Assembly: GCA_016779985.1 (NCBI GenBank)
Contig: JADHMP010000004.1
Location: 62,001 to 126,000 of the forward strand
Length of the DNA: 64,000 nt
Source of the DNA: JADHMP01 sp016779985
GTDB lineage: Bacteria > Bacteroidota > Bacteroidia > Flavobacteriales > Flavobacteriaceae
Direction: 5' to 3'
Shown: positions 8,068-17,828 of the stretch, one piece after another
Layout: every line of letters begins with the position of its first letter
Numbering within the stretch: the stretch's first letter is position 1
The notes under the pieces: generated by a model
What the model was told of the DNA's origin: nothing
The model's database searches: none
Seen by the model: the letters and a program-made list of their open reading frames with translations, nothing else
Translations under genes and position numbers: made by a program

Positions 8068-9393
8068 TTGGATCCTGAACCCATAACCGTATACGCATTT
8101 AGCTTTTGGAATGAGAGTTTTTCTTTGCTCATTCAATCTTTTTTAGTCGTTTTGTTGTTAATCCTATCGGCTTTAGTTTCAGGTGCTGAAGTGGCTTTCT
8201 TTTCTCTGACCCCCAAGCTGTGGGAAGAAAAACTACGTAAAACAAGAGCGGCAGTTCGTATTGAAGGGTTATTAGATCGTCCTAAAAGATTATTGGCCAC
8301 CATATTGATCGCAAATAATTTCATCAATATTGCAATTGTATTACTTTTTGCTTCTCTGCGACAATTTTATATGACGGGCATTGAGAATGAAACACTTCAG
8401 TTGGTTATTGATATTGGAATTATTACAGCAATTATTCTAATTTTTGGAGAAATTTTACCAAAAATTTATGCCAACCGAAATGCCTTAAATTTTGCACGTT
8501 TGATGGCCTTGCCCATCAGTGTTTTAGATCGATATTTTTTATTTTGGCTAACGGTGCCCATGAGCAAAACTACAGGGTTTTTAGAAGATCGTTTAGGCCA
8601 GAAGAGAAAGGGATTTTCGGTTGATAATCTCTCCAAGGCTTTGGAGCTTACTTCTGATCATGAGACCACCCAAGAAGAACAAAAAATTTTAGAAGGAATT
8701 GTGAATTTTGGCAACACAGACACCAAGCAAGTGATGTGTCCTAGAATTGACATTTTTGCTTTAGCCGACACAACTTCATTTACAGAAGTCTTAGAACAAA
8801 TTACAGAAAAAGGGTATTCAAGAATTCCAGTTTATAAGGATAAATTAGATGAAATAACAGGCATTCTCTATGTAAAAGACTTACTACCACATCTTGAAAA
8901 AAAGAAATTTGATTGGAAGAAACTGCTCAAATCCCCCTATTATGTTCCTGAAAATAAAAAACTAGATGATTTACTACACGATTTTCAAAGCAAAAAGATG
9001 CATATGGCAATTGTAGTTGATGAATATGGAGGTACATCAGGGCTTATAACTCTTGAAGATATACTAGAAGAAATTGTTGGAGAGATTAGTGACGAATTTG
9101 ATGAGGATGCCTTGAGATATTCTAGAATCGATAATAATACTTTTGTTTTTGAAGGAAAAATTAACATTAAGGACTTTGTCAAGGTAATTGAATTGCAGCA
9201 GGAAGAATTTTTTGATGACATTAAAGGAGAAGCAGAAACACTCGCTGGACTGTTGTTGGAGCTAGCACAGAAATTACCTCGAAAAGGACAAAAAATTCAT
9301 TTTAAGGGATTTCAATTCACTATTGAAGAGGTTGATCGAAAAAGAATTGTTCAAGTAAAAGTGTATGTTCCTAAATCAATAATTTCAAATTGA
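8068..9393 (+). CDS. gldE: Gliding motility-associated protein GldE (CNNM/CorC family)
   Basis: 441-residue inner-membrane protein: an N-terminal DUF21/CNNM domain with about four membrane segments (residues 18-200), a CBS-domain pair at about 210-340 (MCPRIDIFALA; RIPVYKDKLDEITGILYVKDLL; MAIVVDEYGGTSGLITLEDIL), and a CorC-type C-terminal domain. In F. johnsoniae GldE supports gliding together with GldD. The start is TTG at 8068: a TGA lies directly before it in frame, no ATG fits, and the encoded MDPEP start is typical. Overlaps the gldD region, so translation is probably coupled. Confidence 0.93.
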   Translation: MDPEPITVYAFSFWNESFSLLIQSFLVVLLLILSALVSGAEVAFFSLTPKLWEEKLRKTRAAVRIEGLLDRPKRLLATILIANNFINIAIVLLFASLRQFYMTGIENETLQLVIDIGIITAIILIFGEILPKIYANRNALNFARLMALPISVLDRYFLFWLTVPMSKTTGFLEDRLGQKRKGFSVDNLSKALELTSDHETTQEEQKILEGIVNFGNTDTKQVMCPRIDIFALADTTSFTEVLEQITEKGYSRIPVYKDKLDEITGILYVKDLLPHLEKKKFDWKKLLKSPYYVPENKKLDDLLHDFQSKKMHMAIVVDEYGGTSGLITLEDILEEIVGEISDEFDEDALRYSRIDNNTFVFEGKINIKDFVKVIELQQEEFFDDIKGEAETLAGLLLELAQKLPRKGQKIHFKGFQFTIEEVDRKRIVQVKVYVPKSIISN

Positions 9394-9395
9394 GG

Positions 9396-9941
9396 ATGAA
9401 ACTACAACAATTTTTACTCTTCTTGCTTTTGATAATTTCTTGCGAACAGGTGCAGCAGCCTCTACCAAAAGGATATTTGAGACTAGAATATCCAGAAGCG
9501 AACTATTCGCTTCATATTTCGGCTTATCCATTTTCATTTGAGCACAACCAATTGGCTAAAATTATTGATGACAAAAGGGGGATTAAATTGGTTTACCCAA
9601 AAATGAAAGCAACGCTTTATTTAAATTATAAACCTATTAAAGAAAACTTAAATGACCTTCTAAATGACGCCTATCAATTGCCCTACAAACATGTAGTGAA
9701 AGCAACCTCTATTCCAGAGAAACTTTTTATCAACCCTAAAGAAAAAGTCTACGGAACCTTGTTTTCAGTTGAAGGAGATGCGGCCTCTCAATTTCAGTTT
9801 TTTGTGACAGACAGTACGCGTCATTTTTTAATTGGATCACTTTATTTTTATGCTCAACCCAATTACGATTCGCTCTATCCGGCCATACAATATCTTCAAA
9901 AAGATTTGACCCATTTTATGGAAACCATACAATGGGACTAG
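9396..9941 (+). CDS. gldD: Gliding motility lipoprotein GldD
   Basis: 181-residue lipoprotein with signal peptide and lipobox IISC near residue 14, then the GldD-family start LPKGYLRLEYPEANY. GldD is required for gliding in F. johnsoniae and is linked to the type IX secretion/gliding machinery. The ATG at 9396 is preferred to an in-frame TTG at 9390; it lies just behind the gldE stop. Its 3' end overlaps the stop of the convergent metal-binding lipoprotein gene by 4 bp. Confidence 0.93.
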   Translation: MKLQQFLLFLLLIISCEQVQQPLPKGYLRLEYPEANYSLHISAYPFSFEHNQLAKIIDDKRGIKLVYPKMKATLYLNYKPIKENLNDLLNDAYQLPYKHVVKATSIPEKLFINPKEKVYGTLFSVEGDAASQFQFFVTDSTRHFLIGSLYFYAQPNYDSLYPAIQYLQKDLTHFMETIQWD

Positions 9942-10318
9942 TTTTTAAGAGGTACCTCTAATGGATTGATACTAGAAGATGCACTAACCTTATACGTTTT
10001 TCCGTCTCCACTTTTTTCAACTATTGCAATAAGACTTTGTGGGTTCACATCTGATGTTGTATCATAGATTACCCAACCCGTTTTAGATTCAAAATCAATT
10101 TGTGCTGAGACTACACCTTGGGTTTTAGAAAGGTTTTTTTCAATAGTTGCTGCGCAGCCGATAGCACACATCATTCCATCAATTGATAATTTAGCAGCTT
10201 GTTTGGAAACATTTTTATCAATAGCTTCTACTTTAGTATCCACTAAAATAATTTTAGGAACTTTTTCATTTTGGCAAGCTAAGAATAGGAATCCTATAAT
10301 TAAAAATATTTTTCTCAT
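9938..10318 (-). CDS. Heavy-metal-associated (HMA) domain lipoprotein
   Basis: 126 residues: signal peptide with lipobox FLAC at about residue 15, then a ferredoxin-like HMA domain (about 40-115) whose motif is DGMMCAIGCAATIEKN, the MxCxxxC variant rather than the copper-chaperone CxxC. The two cysteines could bind copper or another soft metal in the periplasm. It is a monocistronic minus-strand gene between gldD and the M16 pair. Metal and partner are unknown. Confidence 0.8.
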   Translation of the reverse strand: MRKIFLIIGFLFLACQNEKVPKIILVDTKVEAIDKNVSKQAAKLSIDGMMCAIGCAATIEKNLSKTQGVVSAQIDFESKTGWVIYDTTSDVNPQSLIAIVEKSGDGKTYKVSASSSINPLEVPLKN

Positions 10319-10364
10319 GGCTAAAAAGTTGTTTCAAAGATATGATAAAGCCCCTAAAAATTAA

Positions 10365-12434
10365 TCATTCAAAAATTTGGGGATCAATAGGGTCATTAAA
10401 AGTTGCTTTTTCAAGGGTAAAGTTAATTTCTTGTGGCCCCATGCTAACAACAGTAGTATGCGGTAAAATGATTCCTTCTGTTTCTTTATGATCTTTAAAT
10501 TTGATGATGGTTGTCTGAATTTGTTCTTGTATAGATACTGTTTCAGTAGATTGTAATTTGTAAAAACTATTAATATCATAAAAAAGGGTTTTATTGTCCG
10601 ATACTTTTATCTCATAAGCTTTAACACCATCGAGGTCAACTTCACCCAAAAATTCTATCGTTTCAGTATCCATATTCAATTCGGGAAAAATCTCTGCATC
10701 TTCTATCATTTTGGAAAGCATATCACCCTCCAAATCCATTTTCTGACCTTGTGTTATCATGTAGCCTTTGGTCTTATTAATCACCTGTTTTTGCATGGTA
10801 CTTCCCATCATTTTCATTTCAACAAGCATTTGTTTTTCATTGGTCACGGTAGATTCTATAGCCAGAGTAGTGCCTTGAATCTCTCCAGAATAGTTCGTTT
10901 TTAACGAATTGATGGATTTCAACTTTTCCGTTCCACCAATTGCTTTGAGGTGTTGCGTTATGATATAAGAGGCATTGATACCCTCAGGAGCTTTCACGTC
11001 ATAATTAGGTCGCTCAATAGAATTGCCATATTTATCGTGATATTCAATGGGTAGTTTTTTCCCCTCAAAAGAAATATTTTCTAATGCGTCTAAAATTTCT
11101 CTTCCTTTCCCTGTCACTACAATACGCGCTTGGTCATATAAAAGATATTTTTTTGCCACTCGTTGCACATCCTCCGGTTGCACTGCGTTTATATTTTTAA
11201 GGAAATCTCTATAAAAATCTTTGTCTAAATCTTGTGTAAGAACATTGAAGGCAAAACTTGCGATTAATTCTGGATTTTCTAACGAAAGAATAAAACTCCC
11301 AGCATATTTAGCTTTGACCAATTCTAGTTCTTCATTTGTGATGGGTTCATTAGTAAGCCTTTTAACTTCTTTTAAAATTTCAACAGTGGCACTATCAGCA
11401 ACCTCGTTACGTACACTACTTCCAGCTCTGAAAATAGACTTGGTCTTGTGTTCAGTCCTAAAACTCGAATAAGCACCATATGTATATCCCTTATCTTCTC
11501 GAAGGTTTAGGAAAAGACGAGCTTCTCCACCTCCGCCTAAGACTTGGTTTGCAACCATAATTGGGAAATAGTCAGGATTTTGCCTGCTCAATGAAGCTAA
11601 ATTTAATAAAGCAATTTCGGTTTGTACAGCATTAGGCATTTCTACAAAATGAAGGGTTGTTGTAGGGGCATTGATAGGATCATTAAGTTCAGAATAAGAA
11701 AGCTTTTTAGGTTGCCATTGACTAAAATACTGTTCAACTAGAGCAACTACTTCTTCGAAAACAACATCTCCAGAGACAATCACATAAGTATTCCCCGCAT
11801 GATATAGTTCCTTGTATTTTTCTTCAATATCTTTTAAAGTGAGTTTGCTGACTCCTTCTTCGGTGATAAACTCTCCAAAGGGATGCTTTTTCCCATAACT
11901 TAATAAATTTTCTACCCGTCGAGCGGCAGAAGTAACACTTTTCTCGTTTGCACGCAGACCTTCAATTGTTTTGTCCTTTTCTTTTTGAAATTCTTCTTCT
12001 AAAAAATTAGGATGTAGAGTGGTTTCGTATAAAAGTTCCATAACACGAGGGAAGTATTTTTTGAGAGTGCTGGCATAGCTACCATTTTTGCTAAAACTTA
12101 AGCTGGCACCCATAAAATCAATTTCAGCTTCAAAATCATCTTTAGGGATACTTTCTGAACCTTTGCCCATCATTCTTGACAACAAGTCTGAAGTACCCAC
12201 TTTCTCATTCTCTGCCACCAAGTCACGATCCATTCGTAGGTTAATATTAACCTGTGGAAGTTTGTGATTTTCAACAACCAATAAAGTGAGGCCGTTATCA
12301 AAAATAATTTTCTGAGGATTTCCAATTTCGATTGATGGAGCAGGACTTGAAGCAGGTTGTTGGGTTCTATCTACTTGACTGTAACCAAAAGACATATAGC
12401 CTATAAAACAGAGTATAAAGAGAATTTTTTTCAT
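10365..12434 (-). CDS. M16 family peptidase-like protein, zinc site absent, with C-terminal extension
   Basis: 689 residues with a signal peptide (ending FGYSQ). Residues 35-460 form the two-domain M16 fold, but the HxxEH zinc motif is replaced by SDLLSRMMGKGS, so this chain should be non-catalytic; R/Y-type partner residues remain (GGGGEARLFLNLREDKGYTYGAYS). Residues 475-689 form an extra domain resembling LolA-type lipid-binding folds. It overlaps the upstream active M16 gene by 4 bp (ATGA), so the pair probably makes a periplasmic heterodimer, as known for paired M16B proteins. Confidence 0.88.
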   Translation of the reverse strand: MKKILFILCFIGYMSFGYSQVDRTQQPASSPAPSIEIGNPQKIIFDNGLTLLVVENHKLPQVNINLRMDRDLVAENEKVGTSDLLSRMMGKGSESIPKDDFEAEIDFMGASLSFSKNGSYASTLKKYFPRVMELLYETTLHPNFLEEEFQKEKDKTIEGLRANEKSVTSAARRVENLLSYGKKHPFGEFITEEGVSKLTLKDIEEKYKELYHAGNTYVIVSGDVVFEEVVALVEQYFSQWQPKKLSYSELNDPINAPTTTLHFVEMPNAVQTEIALLNLASLSRQNPDYFPIMVANQVLGGGGEARLFLNLREDKGYTYGAYSSFRTEHKTKSIFRAGSSVRNEVADSATVEILKEVKRLTNEPITNEELELVKAKYAGSFILSLENPELIASFAFNVLTQDLDKDFYRDFLKNINAVQPEDVQRVAKKYLLYDQARIVVTGKGREILDALENISFEGKKLPIEYHDKYGNSIERPNYDVKAPEGINASYIITQHLKAIGGTEKLKSINSLKTNYSGEIQGTTLAIESTVTNEKQMLVEMKMMGSTMQKQVINKTKGYMITQGQKMDLEGDMLSKMIEDAEIFPELNMDTETIEFLGEVDLDGVKAYEIKVSDNKTLFYDINSFYKLQSTETVSIQEQIQTTIIKFKDHKETEGIILPHTTVVSMGPQEINFTLEKATFNDPIDPQIFE

Positions 12435-13762
12435 GATTTTTTGGGATTTTCAGTTTGTCTTTCTGGTAAATACTCCAGCTCCAAACGTTGATTTGAATTT
12501 AAATATTTTTGTGCCACTGCTTGAATTTCTTCACGTGTAATGGAACGATATAATTCAATTTGAGTATTGATTAAATTAGTATCCCCATATATAATATAAT
12601 AATGAGCCAATGTGTTTGCAATATTCTCTACGGATAAATTATCTCTTACAAAAGCAGATTCAAATTGATTTAATATTTTCTGATAATCGTTTTCATCAAT
12701 CAAATTATTTTGAAGCAATTTTATCTCTTCATCAATAGTTTTTTTCAAGTGTTCTAAAGATGTTTCTCCCATTGGAATACTAAAAAATATAAAGGGGCTG
12801 TAGAGTTCATCGGAGAAATTATAAGCTCCAACGCTTAATGCCGTTTTTTCTTCATCTACCATTCGTTTGTATAGTTTAGAGCTTTTGCCTCTGGAGAGGT
12901 AAGAAGAAATCATTTCTAAAATTTGACTATCTCTTGAATTTTCTCCAGGTGTTTTATAAGCCATCAAGAGGGCAGGCAATTGTATATTAGCATCATAAGC
13001 TTTTGCACTAATAGTTTCTCTGATTTCTGGTTCTTTAGGATAATTTCTAATTATGGGTTCTCCTTTTGGAATTGATCCAAAATAGTCGGCTATTTTTTTC
13101 TTTGTTTCTGCAATATCTATTGATCCAGCAACTGTCAAAACAGCATTGTTGGGGTTATAAAACTTTTTATTAAAAGCCAAAAATTCTTCAAGTGTAGCAG
13201 CATCTAAATGTTCCATTTTACCAATAGGAGAGTGCTGATAGGGATGTTGGGTGAATAAATTTTCATAAACGCTACTGATCCATTTTCCATAAGGTTGATT
13301 GTCGTAGCGCAATCGCTTTTCCTCTTTAACCACTTCATTCTGTGTCTTCACTCCTTTTTCTCCTATGATAGGATGCAACATCCTTTCTGACTCCATCCAA
13401 AGCGCTAAATCAAGCTCATTAGCAGGTAGTTTTTCATAGTAATAGGTATAATTTCCTGAGGTATAAGCGTTGTTTTGTCCGCCTCTGGAGGTAACAATAT
13501 TAAACCATTTTCCTCTAGGGATATTTTTGGTTTCTTCAAAAAGAAGATGTTCAAAAAAATGAGCAAAACCTGTACGGTTTTCGGCCTCATCCTTAGGACT
13601 AACTTTATACAGAACACTAGCTACCACTATAGGCGTGCTTTTGTCTTGATGCAAAATGACGTGCAAACCGTTAGGCAAGTCGTATTCTTCAAAAGTAATC
13701 TGCTGGGCCGAAACTCCAGACACTAATAAAGAAAGAATAAGAAAGCAATAAATTTTTTTCAT
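12431..13762 (-). CDS. M16 family zinc metallopeptidase (active subunit)
   Basis: 443-residue exported peptidase with a signal peptide ending VSAQ. The inverted zinc motif HxxEH is intact (FAHFFEHLLFEET, about residue 67), followed about 75 residues later by the distal glutamate region NEVVKEEKRLRYDN. The second M16 domain (about 190-440) contains the usual inter-domain helices. It is first of a two-gene operon; its stop overlaps the start of the non-catalytic partner. Probably degrades periplasmic peptides; substrate unknown. Confidence 0.92.
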   Translation of the reverse strand: MKKIYCFLILSLLVSGVSAQQITFEEYDLPNGLHVILHQDKSTPIVVASVLYKVSPKDEAENRTGFAHFFEHLLFEETKNIPRGKWFNIVTSRGGQNNAYTSGNYTYYYEKLPANELDLALWMESERMLHPIIGEKGVKTQNEVVKEEKRLRYDNQPYGKWISSVYENLFTQHPYQHSPIGKMEHLDAATLEEFLAFNKKFYNPNNAVLTVAGSIDIAETKKKIADYFGSIPKGEPIIRNYPKEPEIRETISAKAYDANIQLPALLMAYKTPGENSRDSQILEMISSYLSRGKSSKLYKRMVDEEKTALSVGAYNFSDELYSPFIFFSIPMGETSLEHLKKTIDEEIKLLQNNLIDENDYQKILNQFESAFVRDNLSVENIANTLAHYYIIYGDTNLINTQIELYRSITREEIQAVAQKYLNSNQRLELEYLPERQTENPKKS

Positions 13763-13856
13763 AGTATAGATTTTGAGTTAGTATTTATTGTAATAGATTA
13801 AAAATGAATTAAATAGTTTAATTAATCAATTATCGCATGAAGCACATACAAAATAG

Positions 13857-13864
13857 TAAATTTG
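13857..13864 (+). promoter_or_regulatory. -7 box upstream of the secreted protein gene at 13887
   Basis: TAAATTTG fits TAnnTTTG exactly, 22 bp before the ATG at 13887. No TTG is seen at the -33 position, so the call rests on the -7 box alone. Confidence 0.4.
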
Positions 13865-13886
13865 AATAAACTAAAAAAAGATACCG

Positions 13887-14558
13887 ATGAATAAATCTAT
13901 TTACTCTACTTATCTCATGTTATTCCTGATTTTAGCAAGCCAGATTCTACTCAATGCGCAGGTCTATGAATTTACTTCTCAAACAGACAATACGATACTC
14001 CAACATCGTATATTCAAGGACTCAAATTATTTTATTGAAACTGTTTTTGTGGTAAATCCACCCCAATTCAAATTTACTAGAGGGGGGTTTTATACAGAAT
14101 CAGCTAATCGGATAGAAGTGATCTTTGAATTTAATTCCAACATTGAAAGTGATGGTCTAAAAAAGCAGACTTACAGTCAAGATACAAATTGGGAAATGGT
14201 CTCCAAAGAAAAACTCCCTTTAGAAGGGAAGTGGCTCATGGGGGGTCGTGTGACTGACACTGGGGAACAACGCCGAGACCTCTCACGCTCACGAAAAACC
14301 ATGAAAATGCTCTTTAAAGGGTATTTTCAATGGACGGCTTTCAATACAGAAACCTTTGCCTTTTTTGGGTCAGGAGGTGGGCGTTATCTAGCAGGAGAAG
14401 AGAAATATGAAGAAACAATAGAATATTTCTCCAGAGACAACTCTCGTGTAGGGCAAAAGTTAAGCTTTTCATATGATCAAAAAGGGAAAGATTGGTATCA
14501 CAATGGATTGAGTAGTAAAGGGAAGCCTCTCCACGAAATTTGGACTTCTAGAGACTGA
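13887..14558 (+). CDS. Secreted protein of unknown function
   Basis: 223 residues with a classical signal peptide (cleavage after LLNAQ). The mature part is mixed beta-rich with a conserved-looking glycine segment FGSGGGRYLAGEEKYEETIEY and many aromatic residues, reminiscent of small periplasmic or outer-membrane-associated proteins described only as membrane or secreted protein in flavobacteria. No catalytic motif recognised. It stands alone between the M16 operon and the thioesterase gene, with its own promoter-like box. Confidence 0.8.
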   Translation: MNKSIYSTYLMLFLILASQILLNAQVYEFTSQTDNTILQHRIFKDSNYFIETVFVVNPPQFKFTRGGFYTESANRIEVIFEFNSNIESDGLKKQTYSQDTNWEMVSKEKLPLEGKWLMGGRVTDTGEQRRDLSRSRKTMKMLFKGYFQWTAFNTETFAFFGSGGGRYLAGEEKYEETIEYFSRDNSRVGQKLSFSYDQKGKDWYHNGLSSKGKPLHEIWTSRD

Positions 14559-14662
14559 TTCTGTTTTATAACATATAATTCTCCCTTCTTGTAAGCTAAA
14601 AAAAAATTGTTTATTTGCATTTTTAAAATGCCTCAATTGCAAATCAAATTAAAGCAATTCGA

Positions 14663-15523
14663 ATGAATACTATTGATGACCTCATTGCTTTGTTGACCCT
14701 CCAAAAAATTTCAGAGAATCATTTTGTAGGTCAAAATTATGCATCCCCGTGGGGGCGTGTTTTTGGTGGTCAGGTTTTAGGTCAGTCATTACATGCCGCC
14801 TATCAAACTGTTCCTCAAGACCGTCTTGCACATTCCATGCATGGGTATTTTATTTTAGCCGGTGATATTGATGTTCCGATAGACTACAAGGTTGACACCA
14901 TTCGTGATGGCAAGAGCTTTACAACAAGAAGAGTAGTAGCTTATCAAAATGAAAAGGCAATTTTCAACATGGCAGCCTCATTTCAAAAAAGAGAAGAAGG
15001 TGTTGATCATCAAATTACCATGCCCAATGTGTTAACTCCAGATCTTTTATTGACGGACTTGCAGCAAGCTAAACCACTCCAAACAGAAGATCCAGAACGC
15101 TATGCCAGACTCAAAGCAGCACATCCTAAAATGGTTGAATTTCGGCCTGTAGAACAGGCCACTTTTTTACAAGCTCAAAACAAACCACCAAAGTCTCATG
15201 TGTGGATGCGTATTCAAGGGCCCACCCCAAAAGGCATACCCTTAAATCAACAATTGTTGGCTTTTGTTTCAGATTATAGTCTCTTGATTACGGCAACCCT
15301 TCCACACCGAAAAGAGCTAATCAAAGCAAAAACCTTTTTTGCAAGTCTAGACCACGCCATTTGGTTTCATCGTGATTTTAGAGTGGGTGATTGGTTCTTA
15401 TATGAAATTGAAAGTCCAAGTGCCTCAAATGCTAGAGGTTTTTCAAGAGGAAATATATTTGATAAAAAGGGAATACTATTAGCCTCAGTAACACAAGAGG
15501 GTCTAATGCGAAAACACTTTTAA
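14663..15523 (+). CDS. tesB: Acyl-CoA thioesterase II (TesB-type)
   Basis: Cytosolic double-hotdog thioesterase of 286 residues that hydrolyses acyl-CoA to free acid and CoA. The N-terminal hotdog shows GRVFGGQVLGQSLHAAYQTV and HSMHGYFILAGDIDVPIDYKV with the DGKSFTTRRVVAYQN strand; the C-terminal hotdog has FVSDYSLLITATLPH and SLDHAIWFHRDFRVGDWFLY, containing the catalytic Asp/Gln/Thr neighbourhood of TesB. Full length. The DUF2490 gene begins 4 bp downstream, so the two are likely cotranscribed. Confidence 0.93.
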   Translation: MNTIDDLIALLTLQKISENHFVGQNYASPWGRVFGGQVLGQSLHAAYQTVPQDRLAHSMHGYFILAGDIDVPIDYKVDTIRDGKSFTTRRVVAYQNEKAIFNMAASFQKREEGVDHQITMPNVLTPDLLLTDLQQAKPLQTEDPERYARLKAAHPKMVEFRPVEQATFLQAQNKPPKSHVWMRIQGPTPKGIPLNQQLLAFVSDYSLLITATLPHRKELIKAKTFFASLDHAIWFHRDFRVGDWFLYEIESPSASNARGFSRGNIFDKKGILLASVTQEGLMRKHF

Positions 15524-15527
15524 TACA

Positions 15528-16238
15528 ATGAAAATCTACCGTCTTTTTTTTAGCTTTCTATTCACCGCTACGTTTTTGAGTCATGGACAAGAATATGAAA
15601 AAGTTGTTGGCGTATGGAATGCGCTATTTCTCAATAATAAATTAGGAGAACAATTTCATATAACAACAGAACTGCACCATAGAACGGTCAATGGATTTGA
15701 GAACTTAGATCAACAAATTTTTAGACCCTCACTCAATTACAAAAGTCCATCGGGGATGCAATGGACTGTGGGCTATTCCTATCTGCGAAACTTTACATGG
15801 GGTGGAGAAATTAAATCCGAGTTTTTTAAAGAACATAATATGTGGGAGCAGCTCCAATTTTCAATTACAGGAAAAAAAGGGGGAAGTTTTGCCAATCAAT
15901 TGAGATTAGAACATCGCTTTATAGAACAAAGAGATGGGTCTAAACCCTATTCTTTTTCTAGCCGCATTCGATATCGCTTTACTTATGCTTATCCTCTTTT
16001 AAAAGGGCCATGGGCTGAAAAGCTAAAATTTGTTTTTTATGATGAAATTTTCTTGATCCTAAACCCACAAGGGATTCCCTTTGCATTCAATCAAAATTGG
16101 ACGTTTTTCGGAATAAACGCCAAATTGAGCAACAAAGCGTCATTATCAACAGGGTTTCAAAAAAATACCATTGCAAGAGGAGAAGGTCGTTATCTAAAGA
16201 ATCGCTTTCTGAATACGATTTTGAGATATGCTTTTTAA
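15528..16238 (+). CDS. DUF2490 domain outer-membrane protein
   Basis: 236 residues with a signal peptide (ending LSHGQ) followed by alternating amphipathic strands with aromatic girdles (WTVGYSYLRNF; NQLRLEHRFIEQR; FSSRIRYRFTYAYPL) and a C-terminal aromatic residue (LRYAF), as expected for a small outer-membrane beta-barrel. The pattern (LEHRF followed by RIRYRF and the GIPFAFNQNWTF segment) fits DUF2490. No enzymatic motif. It sits 4 bp after tesB. Confidence 0.82.
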   Translation: MKIYRLFFSFLFTATFLSHGQEYEKVVGVWNALFLNNKLGEQFHITTELHHRTVNGFENLDQQIFRPSLNYKSPSGMQWTVGYSYLRNFTWGGEIKSEFFKEHNMWEQLQFSITGKKGGSFANQLRLEHRFIEQRDGSKPYSFSSRIRYRFTYAYPLLKGPWAEKLKFVFYDEIFLILNPQGIPFAFNQNWTFFGINAKLSNKASLSTGFQKNTIARGEGRYLKNRFLNTILRYAF

Positions 16239-16310
16239 TTTAACTAAAATCTAATCTAAGCATTCATATTTTTTGCTCAAGAATAGTTACTTTGGTTAAA
16301 AAACAAAAAT

Positions 16311-17420
16311 ATGATACGATCTATTTTTTATGGGATTCTTTTTTTCAGCATATTGCAAACTTATGGGCAGAATTTAACGCAAAAACCGCTATTTGTTGCA
16401 CCAGAGAACCAAGAACTAATTAGTGCCGATCTTCACATACACACTGTTTTTTCTGATGGTTCAGTATGGCCCAATATTAGAGTTGAAGAAGCGAGAAGAG
16501 AAGGCTTAGATCTTATTGCACTCACCGAGCACCTGGAATATCAGCCTCACGCTGAAGACCTACCGCATCCAGATCGAAATAGATCATATGAAATTGCACT
16601 CAGCAGTTTGAAGGAAGGAGAAAATTTAAGAGTCATTCACGGTTCAGAAATCACACGATCAATGCCGCCAGGCCATTTGAATGCAGTTTTTATCAAAGAC
16701 GCCAATCAATTACTTTTTCCTAACGATTCATTGGCTGGAATCAAAGCGGCTAATACGCAAGGGGCTTTTGTTTTTTGGAATCATCCAAATTGGGATGCTC
16801 AACGAAGTAATGGCATTGCTCGTCTAGATCCTTTTCATACGTATCTTATTAAAAATAAGTTGCTTCATGGTATAGAGGTGGTCAATGAGACTACTTTTTC
16901 AGAAGAGGCCCTTCAACTGGCTTTAGATAATAATTTAACGATTATTGGAACTTCTGACATTCATGGACTCACCACATGGAATCATAACATAGCAGGGGGA
17001 GGACACCGCCCAATGACTTTTATTCTTTCTAATTCGAAACGACCACAAGCCATTAAAGAAGCTCTTTTTGAGGGTAAGACAATAGTCTGGTTTGAAGACC
17101 TACTCATCGGTAAAGAAAAATATATCAAAGATGTGATCAAAGCAAATGTTACTGTTGAAAGCGCCTATTACAAAAAAGATAAGCAAATTTTATATGTAAC
17201 CATTAGTAACCACAGTGCCCTGCCAATGCAAATGAAATATATTGGAGAATACAGCCTTCATTTCAACAGTGACTGGTTTCAACTACACCCTTATTCTTCA
17301 AAAGAGATTGCCATAAAAACCGTCAAAAGACAAAAAGAAACCGAAATGCCTTTTGAAATCATAAACGCAGTTAGTGCCCCAAAAAAGCATCCACAAATTA
17401 CGTGGAAAGTCAATCTTTAA
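16311..17420 (+). CDS. Secreted PHP-domain phosphoesterase (Sb-PDE-like)
   Basis: 369 residues: signal peptide ending TYGQ, then a PHP metal-dependent phosphoesterase domain. Metal ligands are visible in ADLHIHTVFSDG (about residue 40), IALTEHLEY, the glutamate of IHGSEITR, the histidine of FWNHPNWD, and TSDIHGLTTW near residue 220. Family members hydrolyse phosphodiesters or phosphoesters; a secreted place suggests phosphate scavenging or a role on extracellular substrates, which is inference. The C-terminal 100 residues are beta-rich. Monocistronic. Confidence 0.88.
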   Translation: MIRSIFYGILFFSILQTYGQNLTQKPLFVAPENQELISADLHIHTVFSDGSVWPNIRVEEARREGLDLIALTEHLEYQPHAEDLPHPDRNRSYEIALSSLKEGENLRVIHGSEITRSMPPGHLNAVFIKDANQLLFPNDSLAGIKAANTQGAFVFWNHPNWDAQRSNGIARLDPFHTYLIKNKLLHGIEVVNETTFSEEALQLALDNNLTIIGTSDIHGLTTWNHNIAGGGHRPMTFILSNSKRPQAIKEALFEGKTIVWFEDLLIGKEKYIKDVIKANVTVESAYYKKDKQILYVTISNHSALPMQMKYIGEYSLHFNSDWFQLHPYSSKEIAIKTVKRQKETEMPFEIINAVSAPKKHPQITWKVNL

Positions 17421-17462
17421 ATATTATTAATTTTAGGTATATTTAGTGAAGTTGATTTAAGC

Positions 17463-17828
17463 ATGAAAAAAGACAATTGGCATCCTTTGAAAAGCTGTTT
17501 AACAATAGCTAAAAGCAAAATAGAAGGATTAGGTGTTTTTGCCACTGAAAGCATACCAGAAAATACTGATCTAGGAATGTCACATGTTTTTAATATTGCC
17601 TTTCCAGATAACTACATTAGAACTCCCTTGGGCGGGTTTATAAACCATCATGAAATCCCTAATTGCAGTGCAGAATTTCGAGATACTGATCCAACAATAG
17701 GCAAAATTAAACACATTCGTATAATTACTCAAAAAAGGCTTGCTGCAGGAGAGGAATTAACGGTCAAATATGTGATAAATAAGTTAGAGGACCCCAACTG
17801 GGAGTTTGAGTATGAAGCCACTCAGTAG
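17463..17828 (+). CDS. Stand-alone SET-domain protein
   Basis: 121 residues forming little more than a SET fold: KSKIEGLGVFATESIPENT at the start, GGFINHHEIPNCSAEF (the N-H-x-x-x-P-N-C knot motif) in the middle, and AGEELTVKYVI at the end (the E-x-L-T-x-x-Y pseudoknot tyrosine). SET proteins are S-adenosylmethionine-dependent lysine methyltransferases; small bacterial versions occur widely but their targets are mostly unknown. No post-SET cysteines. It is 42 bp after the PHP gene on the same strand. Confidence 0.85.
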   Translation: MKKDNWHPLKSCLTIAKSKIEGLGVFATESIPENTDLGMSHVFNIAFPDNYIRTPLGGFINHHEIPNCSAEFRDTDPTIGKIKHIRIITQKRLAAGEELTVKYVINKLEDPNWEFEYEATQ

